Of a stretch of DNA of 34,751 bases, positions 24,927 through 32,139 are shown piece after piece. The first letter of the stretch is position 1; each line of letters begins with the position of its first letter. Made by a program: the position numbers and the translations under genes. The stretch is from Chloroflexota bacterium (GTDB lineage: Bacteria > Chloroflexota > Anaerolineae > Aggregatilineales > J027): contig JAKEEQ010000070.1 of the NCBI GenBank assembly GCA_022616515.1, positions 1 to 34,751 on the forward strand. Reading direction: 5' to 3'. The notes under the pieces are model-generated. The model did no database searches. It saw only the letters and a list, made by a program, of their open reading frames with translations, and was not told where the DNA came from.

Positions 24927-25892
24927 CTATCTCACAACAGGGGTTTTACCACGATTCTTCAAGTCTTGCAGATATTGGTGATGGATTGGCTTGCAATTTG
25001 GCTGAGATAGTAACCAGTCAATCGATTTAAACTCGACTGCATCAATTTCAACGCCGTCGGGTTGGATGCTGCCGCCAGTAATCTCACATTCTAGCAGCAG
25101 GTCAACAGTTTGAAGCTCATGGCCGCTCTTCATTTTGATATACATTAGCTGCGGTTCGCTGTATAGCCCGATGATTCTTGTTGGTTCTATTTCCAATCCT
25201 GTTTCCTCAAGGGTCTCACGATAGACGGTGCCGCTGGTCGTCTCGCCAAGATCAGACAGTCCGCCCGGCAAAAACCAGAAGTCGGTGTGTATCTTATGAA
25301 CTGCCAGAACTTCATCATTGTCGTTAAAAATCGCGGCAACACAGCCCGGCAAGATTATCTTTGCTTTCCCAACATGCTGGCGCAGTACAGGATAGTAAGC
25401 TTTCGATTCTGATTCAAAGTAAATTGGTTCGATAAATGGTGCGGAGTTGGAGGTTATTGTCTCAAGGGCGTGCTGATATTGCAACGGCAAGCGGTGTTTT
25501 ATAGTATCGACAGGTTGGAAGGCGGCCTTGAGCGTTTCTTTGCCATCAACGTTGATGCTAGCTGACTGGGCACGGCACTTAAAAGCGACTGTCCACGGTT
25601 GAACGCGGTCACCGTTGGGATAGAGAAGGTTATAATCGGGATGGCTGAACACGCCGATGAATTCCTCCACATCGGCGGAGATACCCGTTTCTTCAAGCGT
25701 TTCGCGGATAACTGTCTGCGTAATGGTTTCATGTGGCTCGTATGCACCGCCGGGCACACTCAACCAGTCGAAATCGTAGCGTTCCTGTACCAGTAAATGA
25801 TCGTCTTCATCGAATACGAAGGCGATAACATACACAAGATAAATCAACTCGTGACCGATGTGGGAGCGCAGCCATTTGATGTAACCGTCCAA
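24927..25892 (-). CDS. Tandem double-Nudix hydrolase
   Basis: 321 aa carrying two complete Nudix boxes (GX5EX7REUXEEXGU): residues 49-71, with RETLEETGI, and 211-233, with RETLEETGL. All metal-binding Glu residues are present in both, so both halves should be active. Each half is a normal Nudix domain of about 130-150 residues joined by a linker around 150-175. Nudix enzymes hydrolyse nucleoside diphosphates linked to other groups; the substrate cannot be told. The N-terminus (KWLRSHIGHELIYLV) is typical of the MutT-like group. Little similarity outside the boxes suggests an old fusion, not a recent duplication. No signal peptide. Confidence 0.92.
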   Translation of the reverse strand: MDGYIKWLRSHIGHELIYLVYVIAFVFDEDDHLLVQERYDFDWLSVPGGAYEPHETITQTVIRETLEETGISADVEEFIGVFSHPDYNLLYPNGDRVQPWTVAFKCRAQSASINVDGKETLKAAFQPVDTIKHRLPLQYQHALETITSNSAPFIEPIYFESESKAYYPVLRQHVGKAKIILPGCVAAIFNDNDEVLAVHKIHTDFWFLPGGLSDLGETTSGTVYRETLEETGLEIEPTRIIGLYSEPQLMYIKMKSGHELQTVDLLLECEITGGSIQPDGVEIDAVEFKSIDWLLSQPNCKPIHHQYLQDLKNRGKTPVVR

Positions 25893-25924
25893 ATGTGAAT
25901 CCTTACAAATAGAGGCAGTTCAGC

Positions 25925-25949
25925 GGACACGGCAGTGCCGTGTCCCTAC
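25925..25949. repeat. Single GTAGGGAC-type palindrome
   Basis: GGACACGGCA (25925-25934) and TGCCGTGTCC (25936-25945) form a perfect 10-bp stem with a one-base centre, followed by CTAC. It lacks the facing partner found at the other two sites. It lies in the 135-bp gap between the Nudix and propeller/SH3 genes, where nothing else was seen. Confidence 0.8.
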
Positions 25950-26027
25950 TCAAATCAAATTTGCCCCCTCTATCCGACGTAGGAGGGATAATGATTGACC
26001 TGTTGATCGCTCGTCACACAGAACATA

Positions 26028-27929
26028 TCATTGAATCTGCCACCAGCCGGGCACATCAACGGCCCAGCCTGTTTCACCGGAAGGAAGGCGCAACTGCCAC
26101 CAGACGTAGTATTCGCCGTAGACCGGACCACCGATAACGGTCATCGTATTGCCTTCGAGTAATGCCCGGATGAGTCCGGCACCGGTGCTGGTATCAGTGC
26201 GCAGGTTCATGCGGTCCCCGGCGGGTGTAATCCGAATCGTACCCCCGACCACCAGTCCCGGTGTTTGATAACCCGGATTGCGTACGGTAAATGCACCTGT
26301 TGTTTCGACAACGTAAGCCGTTGCGCCGCCGCCGAGTCTGACTTCTAACCAGGGCAGTGTTTCGTTATTAACCCGATTACCAGTCCAGAGCACGCGGTCA
26401 CCCCACAGAAGCTCATCAAGTTCTTCCGAAGCTCTCGACACACCTGCATAGGCGGTGACAGGCGAACCGGCTTCGGTGATTTCGAGCACTGCGCCCGGTA
26501 AATCAGGTGCGACAGACTCTTGAATACCCGGCCTCAGCCAATATTCTAAGCCACTGCCTTCAGCCGTCCAGCCGGTAATGCCCTCATAAGCCACTCGCCA
26601 CCATGCCGACCCGTCAGCACAGGTAGGACCCCCAATGACGTCAAACTGCGCTCCGCCGGGAATTGACCCTACCAGTGTCTCCTTGAGGCCGGGATTGGCC
26701 CGCACATTATTGGCTTCGCCGGGTATAACCGTCGCCGGGTATCCAGCAGACAGACGTGAGACCATAAAACCATCACAAACGGTCGGCTCAGTGATATTTG
26801 AGACAATGTTGCCCGACCCCGGTACGCGCAGTTCCGTGTAGCCCCAGACAAGGGATGAAACAGAAGAACCCGCTTTGGGAATCACGTATAGCGTTCCGTT
26901 TTGCCAGTAGTAGGGCGTGTTGGTTGGGACGTCAATGTAGGCAATAGCATTGCCGCCCGGCGCAATACTAAATGAGTTGTAGTTGGCGCTGTTTTCGCCA
27001 AGTTGAAAGGACTGTGATGGAGTCACGATGACACCCGAATAACTGCCGCCGCCCAGCGCCACACGACCTACCACACTGTTCGGCGCGAGCGGATTATAAA
27101 CTTCAATGGGACCTTGATAACTTTGCACGGGTTGAATACCGTTCGGGTCGAGCAGTGTCCAGCCTCCATCGCTGCGCCACAGGCCAAGAAATTCCGATGC
27201 ACCAAAATCGACCAGTTCAAAGTCGCCATAGAATACCGCATCGGGTATGGATGGGGCCTGAAGAACGAGACGGAAGGAGCCGTCACTGTTGTAGACATAA
27301 TAATCATTTTGCAGGCCCTGTGACTCCGTTGAAACGATCTGGGCGACGATGCCGCTGTCACCCCACTTGATGGGAATTGCCACCGGAACACCATAGGGAG
27401 CCTGCGGAATGTTGGTGTAAGCGGTAGCCGCGGTATTAAAGGTATAAATCGCTAAACGGTTCGAACCATCGTTTAGTTGTTCTGTCCAGGCCAGTCTGCT
27501 GCCATCTGGCGACCATGCTGGTTCGGAGCGCAGTGTGAACTTGTCGGATTGGCCCTCAGTGAACATGGAGGCATCCGGGGGTTGGTCGGCAGTGCGGAAG
27601 CCATCGCCGCTGTCAATGTCCAGCACCCAGATGTTGCTCGGCAAATCACCGCCGCCAATACCGCCCACCCGCTCAATGGCCTCTACCGCAACTGTGGCAG
27701 TTGAACTATAGGCGATTCGGGTGTTATCCGGCGAGATAATGGGGCGGCGATTATAGCCCCATGTGGTAATCTGCTCTAACGAATCAGACGCAGGGATATA
27801 ACGATAATAATCGCCATCCATCCACAGTATGATCGGAGATGAAGGTGGTTGGGCTGAAGTTATGTTTGCAGTAAAGGGCACGAATAAACTTAATAATAGC
27901 AAAATAATCAAAAAATATTTGGCTTTCAT
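26028..27929 (-). CDS. Secreted TolB-like propeller protein with bacterial SH3 domains
   Basis: 633 aa. ATG 27929 is preceded by GGGAG. Residues 1-26 are a signal peptide (FLIILLLLSLFVPFTANITSAQ). The first half (about 35-370) is a TolB/WD40-like propeller: PIISPDNTRIAYSS, PAWSPDGSRLAW and SIAPGGNAIAYIDVP are blade signatures. The C-terminal half holds SH3b-type domains: about 395-465 (NNVRANPGLKETLVGSIPGG), a weaker one at about 475-560, and about 565-633 (MNLRTDTSTGAGLIRALLEG). SH3b domains usually bind peptidoglycan or other envelope parts, so the protein probably sits on the outer face. No catalytic motif. Its start region is preceded by a palindromic repeat. Confidence 0.85.
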   Translation of the reverse strand: MKAKYFLIILLLLSLFVPFTANITSAQPPSSPIILWMDGDYYRYIPASDSLEQITTWGYNRRPIISPDNTRIAYSSTATVAVEAIERVGGIGGGDLPSNIWVLDIDSGDGFRTADQPPDASMFTEGQSDKFTLRSEPAWSPDGSRLAWTEQLNDGSNRLAIYTFNTAATAYTNIPQAPYGVPVAIPIKWGDSGIVAQIVSTESQGLQNDYYVYNSDGSFRLVLQAPSIPDAVFYGDFELVDFGASEFLGLWRSDGGWTLLDPNGIQPVQSYQGPIEVYNPLAPNSVVGRVALGGGSYSGVIVTPSQSFQLGENSANYNSFSIAPGGNAIAYIDVPTNTPYYWQNGTLYVIPKAGSSVSSLVWGYTELRVPGSGNIVSNITEPTVCDGFMVSRLSAGYPATVIPGEANNVRANPGLKETLVGSIPGGAQFDVIGGPTCADGSAWWRVAYEGITGWTAEGSGLEYWLRPGIQESVAPDLPGAVLEITEAGSPVTAYAGVSRASEELDELLWGDRVLWTGNRVNNETLPWLEVRLGGGATAYVVETTGAFTVRNPGYQTPGLVVGGTIRITPAGDRMNLRTDTSTGAGLIRALLEGNTMTVIGGPVYGEYYVWWQLRLPSGETGWAVDVPGWWQIQ

Positions 27930-27970
27930 CGTTGACTCCCATCAGTGCATGTTGTATCCGGTCTGGATGG

Positions 27971-28000
27971 TGGTTCGGAGGGGTCGGGTACACCCGATTC
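27971..28000. repeat. Single GGAGGGG-type palindrome
   Basis: TTCGGAGGGGT then CGGGT-AC-ACCCG (27985-27996) and ATTCC. Twenty of about 22 bases match the left unit of the pair at 24213-24267 read on the other strand, including the flanking TTCGGAGGGG shared with its right unit. Confidence 0.7.
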
Positions 28001-28065
28001 CCGGCTGGTCCGCCAAACATAAATTTTTCGTCACCACTACCCTTGTCCACAGTCTATCCGAATCC

Positions 28066-28545
28066 TCAAAAATCCGATAATGTCAGCATTTCATGCACTT
28101 TTTCCACCATTTTTTCGAGTTCAACCGGAATTATCATCAATTGAACGCGGCCCGGTAGTTGGTCAATCGTCAGTTGCGCCGCCCGCTGGGAAGTTGCGAT
28201 AATGAGGAGCGGTGTCATGGCGAGGCTGGCAACTGGATCTGAATGTTGAATGTGAAGCCATTGACTGGCGTCCAGTCCGGCGCGTGGATTATCAAAAACA
28301 ACGATGAGGTCTGGATTGATGCGGCGGGCCAGTTTGATACCATCTTTGGTTGATGTACCACGCACGACCTGAAAACCGTGTGCAATTAAGCCTTCATGGT
28401 AGGTGTCGATGCGATACTGTCTGGCATCAAGTTTGATAATGAGTGGGCGTGGAGCATCATGGGAAGCAGGCATAGGCGTTGCTTTTTGTGCTGTCGTCAT
28501 CAGATTCGCTAGAAATTGTATGACCATCATACTCCATAATCCCAT
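28066..28545 (-). CDS. Degenerate receiver-like protein
   Basis: 159 aa. From about residue 34 it follows the alternating strand/helix pattern of a response-regulator receiver: PLIIKLDARQYRIDTYHEGL, HGFQVVRGTSTKDGIKLARR, NPDLIVVFDNPRAGLD, TPLLIIATS and a final IIPVELEKMVEKV helix. The usual acidic pair after strand 1 is absent, and the Asp after strand 3 is shifted by one residue relative to LD.M.P, so it is probably a non-phosphorylated pseudo-receiver. No output domain follows. The start is uncertain: ATG 28545 lacks an RBS, and tandem ATGs at about 28530 lie too close to GGAG. It is divergent from the zinc-ribbon gene. Confidence 0.65.
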   Translation of the reverse strand: MGLWSMMVIQFLANLMTTAQKATPMPASHDAPRPLIIKLDARQYRIDTYHEGLIAHGFQVVRGTSTKDGIKLARRINPDLIVVFDNPRAGLDASQWLHIQHSDPVASLAMTPLLIIATSQRAAQLTIDQLPGRVQLMIIPVELEKMVEKVHEMLTLSDF

Positions 28546-28558
28546 GTGCGGTTAAGTA

Positions 28559-28588
28559 TTCAAACATGAGACTAACACATGATATAAT
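28559..28588 (+). promoter_or_regulatory. Promoter of the zinc-ribbon / methyltransferase / lipoprotein operon
   Basis: TTCAAA (28559-28564) and a perfect TATAAT (28583-28588) are 18 nt apart, ending 24 bases before the ATG at 28613; AAGGAG follows as the RBS. Confidence 0.6.
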
Positions 28589-28612
28589 CCCCCATCGCTA
28601 AGGAGACAATGT

Positions 28613-28861
28613 ATGTCCGTACCCAGCTGTCACGTTTGCGACGCTGAACCGCAGGAAAAACAACGCTACGGTGAGTCCGGTTTTGAGGATGGAGATTATT
28701 GCCCGGTGTGTTATCGTCCAACCTGCCAGCATCATCTGGCGACCGTGCGGTTCCGGTGGCACAAAGACCGGAAAATTGACAGCACGAAGGTGTGCATTGA
28801 TTGTAAACGAACCTACCAGCATCGCTACTGGGATGTGGCGAATAGAGATTGGATCAGCTAA
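28613..28861 (+). CDS. Small zinc-ribbon protein, 82 aa
   Basis: The ATG follows AAGGAGACA. Three CxxC pairs are visible: C6/C9, C30/C33 and C61/C64, plus C38, H40, H41 and H70, enough ligands for two zinc sites. The order CxxC, then YCPVCYRPTCQHH, then VCIDC with KRTYQH, resembles treble-clef/zinc-ribbon proteins. No family is named with confidence. Its small size, positive charge (RFRWHKDRK) and place at the head of an operon would suit a nucleic-acid or protein-binding role. The methyltransferase gene starts three bases after its stop. Confidence 0.8.
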   Translation: MSVPSCHVCDAEPQEKQRYGESGFEDGDYCPVCYRPTCQHHLATVRFRWHKDRKIDSTKVCIDCKRTYQHRYWDVANRDWIS

Positions 28862-28864
28862 CTA

Positions 28865-29542
28865 ATGACTGACCGCCCCTATCTTATTTTTCCAGAAACG
28901 GTCCAACGAGACCTGACTCATTACCTGCGCAATACCTTTGTCGATGAGTCGCCCGAACAAAAGCAGATCAACATTGATGCTGCCCGGCAGTCTCTCCCGG
29001 AAATTTCACTGCGCCCGGAAGAAGGCTGGCTGTTGTATTTTCTGGTCAAGCTCGCCAGAGTAAAAATCGGCGTCGAGATCGGCACGCTGGCTGGCTACAG
29101 CGCATCATGGATTGCGCGTGCTCTACCAGACGATGGTAAGCTCATCTGTCTGGAAGTGGACAGCCATCACGCCAGTATTGCTAACAATAATATGAAGCGA
29201 CTCGGCTTCGCTGACAAGGTCGAAATCATGGTGGGAGACGCCCGCGACACCCTTGATGGCATGGATGGGCACTTTGATATGGTCTTCATTGATGCCGACA
29301 AGACCAGCTATCCCTACTATCTCGATTGGGCGCTGAACCACCTGCGCTCTGGCGGGTTGCTATTAGCCCACAACGCCTTTCAAAATGGTCTTATTGTTGA
29401 AAACCCTGAAAACGTCGAAGAGCAACAGCGCGATTCAACACGCGCCATGCAGGAATTCAATAAACGGGTTGCGGAAGATGAGCGCCTCACCTCCATTATT
29501 ATGCCGGTTGGCGACGGTTTACTTGCCGCGATTATGGATTAA
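28865..29542 (+). CDS. Class I O-methyltransferase (caffeoyl-CoA/catechol OMT family)
   Basis: 225 aa. SAM-binding region VEIGTLAGYSASWIARAL, then CLEVDSHH and the MVGDARDTL loop. FIDADK (D143, D145, K146) matches the metal-dependent OMT family motif. The second metal-binding block normally reads DN; here it is HN (H169-N170), so one metal ligand appears replaced. The C-terminal GDGLLAAIMD resembles the usual family ending. Substrates in the family are catechol-like aromatics or coenzyme A esters; here unknown. The gene is tightly packed between the zinc-ribbon and lipoprotein genes (3 and 2 bases away). Confidence 0.9.
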   Translation: MTDRPYLIFPETVQRDLTHYLRNTFVDESPEQKQINIDAARQSLPEISLRPEEGWLLYFLVKLARVKIGVEIGTLAGYSASWIARALPDDGKLICLEVDSHHASIANNNMKRLGFADKVEIMVGDARDTLDGMDGHFDMVFIDADKTSYPYYLDWALNHLRSGGLLLAHNAFQNGLIVENPENVEEQQRDSTRAMQEFNKRVAEDERLTSIIMPVGDGLLAAIMD

Positions 29543-29544
29543 CG

Positions 29545-30345
29545 ATGATGCCACGCAATTTTTTACTGATTAGTGTGTTACTGGTATGGACACTGGCCGC
29601 CTGTGATGCGTTTAAAGAAGATGAAGTGGTTGTGCCGACCATCGCCGATGTCGAGGACGCCGCAACCGCGATTGTATTGACCGAGAATGCGCCACCCGAA
29701 GGTTTTCAAACGGTCTCTTACAACGAGATTGATGAAAACCTTGCTCAGATTGCATATTCGCGCTTTGACGTAGAGATTACGTTTGAAGGAATTTATGCGG
29801 ACACGAGTGAGGCAACTACAGGTTCGATGTTTTTGGAAGCGGTCGCCAACCAGTTGACGGTGGCCCGTGAAGTGGATATTGAATTTGAGGGCGAGGTTTT
29901 TTCCGGTGGGGCAACCGATCTGAAGGCGGTCCGGCTGAGCAACAATTACTATATGATTAATCCCAACGGCGTTTGCATCACCGAGACCAGCCAGATACAG
30001 GAAATCGCCAATATCCGTGCCGGGCAAATTATTGGCGGCGTCGAGAGTGCTGGTCCAACCGGCAATCGCGGCGAGGTAAACGGCTATCAGGTCTGGCAGT
30101 ACGGATTTGCCCCGGAGGCACTGGTTCGCCCACAAATACAGACGACGGCTGAACTTGACCTGTTGACGGGAGAAATGTGGGTTGCGCCGGAGTTTCAGGT
30201 GGTTGTCAGGTATATCGTTGAAATGAATGTCGAAAACGCCCAGCTTTTATTCGGAAACCGGCCTGTTACCGGACGGGTCCGTTTTGAATACAACGTCTAC
30301 GACCTGAATTTAGAACAGAATATTTCTATACCGAACGGTTGTTGA
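29545..30345 (+). CDS. Lipoprotein of unknown function
   Basis: 266 aa. Residues 1-20 are a lipoprotein signal peptide ending LAAC, with C20 the lipidated residue. The mature part is beta-rich, with repeated strands (EIDENLAQIAYSRFDVEITFEG, TGSMFLEAVANQLTVAREVDIEFEG) and two later Cys residues (in NGVCITE and the C-terminal PNGC). This resembles LolA/LppX-like or other outer-face lipoproteins, but no family is clear. ATG 29545 or 29548 may be the start. The last 20 bases overlap the 3' end of plsX on the opposite strand. Confidence 0.85.
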   Translation: MMPRNFLLISVLLVWTLAACDAFKEDEVVVPTIADVEDAATAIVLTENAPPEGFQTVSYNEIDENLAQIAYSRFDVEITFEGIYADTSEATTGSMFLEAVANQLTVAREVDIEFEGEVFSGGATDLKAVRLSNNYYMINPNGVCITETSQIQEIANIRAGQIIGGVESAGPTGNRGEVNGYQVWQYGFAPEALVRPQIQTTAELDLLTGEMWVAPEFQVVVRYIVEMNVENAQLLFGNRPVTGRVRFEYNVYDLNLEQNISIPNGC

Positions 30346-31327
30346 TGCCATCTTTAATGGCTTCAACCACGTCACCTTCAACGGCAAACTTAGCCTGTCG
30401 GATGGCGTTCTGAATGGCTTTAGCGTTGCTGCGACCGTGCCCGATGATAACCACCCCGTTGATGCCCAGCAGCGGTGCGCCGCCGATCTCAAACGGGTCG
30501 AATTTCTTATAGACGGATCTGAAGGTGGGTTTGAGCAAAAGCCCGCCCAGCTTGCCACGTTGCGTTGCCATGATTTCGCCTTTGATGCCATCAAACAGCG
30601 CCATGCCCATCGCCTCAAGAGATTTAACAAAGATATTGCCCACAAAGCCGTCGCTAATGACGACATCCGCGCCCCCATGCACAACTTCTTTTGGCTCAAT
30701 GTTGCCAACATAATGCAGACTGTCATCAGCCAGCAATAAGGGAATGGTCTCATGGATGAGGCTGTAGCCCTTGCCTTCTTCTTCACCATTGGACAGCAGG
30801 GCGATCTTGGGGTTGGCATAGTGCAGGGCCTGCCGCGCATAAATGCTGCCCATCTGCGCAAATTGATGAAGCCACTCGGCCTTACAGTCTACATTCGCGC
30901 CGATGTCCGCCAGAATGACGTGTTTGCCAACGAAAGGCACGATTGAACTCAGGGCGGGACGATGGACGCCGCGAATGCGCTTGAGTTTTTGCAGGGTGGC
31001 AATCGCCAGCACGGCCCCGGTATTGCCCATACTCACAAAAGCATCGGCCTGACCATCTTCAACAAGACCCATGCCGACATGAATGGAGGATTCAGGCTTT
31101 TCGCGGGTCACTTGAGCTGGTTTGTCGTCCATGTCCACCACTTGATTGGCGTGGACAATCTCCAGCGGCAGCCCGATGGTATCATGTTTTTGCAACTCAC
31201 GTTTGATGGTGGATTGGTCACCAACCAGAACCACCGTCACGCCGTATGTTTTGGAAGCCAGCACAGCTCCTTCAACATCAGGGACAGGATGGTTATCGCT
31301 GCCCATAGCATCGAGGGCAATTCGCAT
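30326..31327 (-). CDS. plsX: Phosphate acyltransferase PlsX
   Basis: 333 aa. PlsX converts acyl-ACP to acyl-phosphate for the first step of phospholipid synthesis with PlsY. Conserved blocks: DAMGSDNHP (6-14), VSMGNTGAVLA (about 98), LLSNGEEEGKG (about 180), HGGADVVISDGFVGNIFVKSLE (about 215) and the C-terminal GAPLLGINGVVIIGHG. The start ATG 31327 has GAGGAG overlapping the stop of the LON-domain gene, so the two are translationally coupled. The usual neighbours fabD, fabH and acpP are not here. The 3' end overlaps the convergent lipoprotein gene by 20 bases. Confidence 0.96.
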   Translation of the reverse strand: MRIALDAMGSDNHPVPDVEGAVLASKTYGVTVVLVGDQSTIKRELQKHDTIGLPLEIVHANQVVDMDDKPAQVTREKPESSIHVGMGLVEDGQADAFVSMGNTGAVLAIATLQKLKRIRGVHRPALSSIVPFVGKHVILADIGANVDCKAEWLHQFAQMGSIYARQALHYANPKIALLSNGEEEGKGYSLIHETIPLLLADDSLHYVGNIEPKEVVHGGADVVISDGFVGNIFVKSLEAMGMALFDGIKGEIMATQRGKLGGLLLKPTFRSVYKKFDPFEIGGAPLLGINGVVIIGHGRSNAKAIQNAIRQAKFAVEGDVVEAIKDGINNRSV

Positions 31328-31338
31328 TTATTCGCTCC

Positions 31339-32007
31339 TCAGTTGGGATAGTAGGGCAATTCCTCGGACGTGGCCCACGATGGGCGCGTATCGCGGATTA
31401 TTTCGAGCATCAATGTTTCGTGCTTCAACAACTCATACTCGGTCAGCAAGATGCTGTAGGCGTCGGGCATGCTCAGGATTTCCTGTTTGATGTCGTTTTC
31501 AACTGGCAAAATAACACCCACCAGATAGGCCAATGTTAGCGGATCGGTAGGCAATTTTCCAAACTGAAAGCGCGTACCGGTGGCATCCTTGAAGAGCCTC
31601 AGATAACGTCCGACGAGTGAGGCGAGCTTCCATGCCAGACTTAACGCCTCCGCTGATGATTGTTCACTGAGCGGATAAAATTCTACCGTTGCCGTAAGGT
31701 AAGGATACAGGTCGCGATGTTCCTCTATCACTCGAAATCGCCGTACCCCGGTGGTCACGATATTGAACCGATCACCCGGCAGCGCATCAACCTGATTGAT
31801 TTGCGCGGTAGTACCCACATCGTAAATACCGCCAAGCGGCCCCTCTGCCGTGCCTTCACTGAGCAGAACCACACCGAATTCGGCAGACTCCGCGAGACAG
31901 TGTTTGATCATGATCTTGTAGCGTTCTTCAAAGATGTGCAGGGGCAGCATCATACCGGGAAACAGAACCGTGTTCAGTGGGAACAGCGGTATTTCTTGTC
32001 TTTCCAT
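31339..32007 (-). CDS. LON substrate-binding domain protein (no protease domain)
   Basis: 222 aa from ATG 32007, which has AAAGG eight bases upstream and gives the usual family start (MERQEIPLFPLNTVLFPG). An ATG 12 codons earlier has no RBS. LPLHIFEERYKIM, FGVVLLSEG and GTTAQINQVDALPGDRFNIVTTG define the PF02190-type LON N-terminal domain; a helical bundle (about 120-200) follows. There is no ATPase or Ser-Lys protease domain, as in many stand-alone LON-domain proteins of bacteria whose role is unsettled. Next to plsX it may simply share expression with it. Confidence 0.93.
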   Translation of the reverse strand: MERQEIPLFPLNTVLFPGMMLPLHIFEERYKIMIKHCLAESAEFGVVLLSEGTAEGPLGGIYDVGTTAQINQVDALPGDRFNIVTTGVRRFRVIEEHRDLYPYLTATVEFYPLSEQSSAEALSLAWKLASLVGRYLRLFKDATGTRFQFGKLPTDPLTLAYLVGVILPVENDIKQEILSMPDAYSILLTEYELLKHETLMLEIIRDTRPSWATSEELPYYPN

Positions 32008-32139
32008 TGCAATTACCTTTACAACTTCCGCATCGACATTCATTGTAACGCACTAATCATCTGATTTTAATAAGCCGATGTTAAACTTTTCTGTGATAAA
32101 CTCTGTAGATAAGAAAATAGTGTTGTGTGGAGAATGTTG

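Noticed and set aside
25940-26137. 65-codon plus-strand ORF between the Nudix and propeller genes
   Set aside because: It overlaps the end of the propeller/SH3 gene and a palindromic repeat and has no recognisable product.
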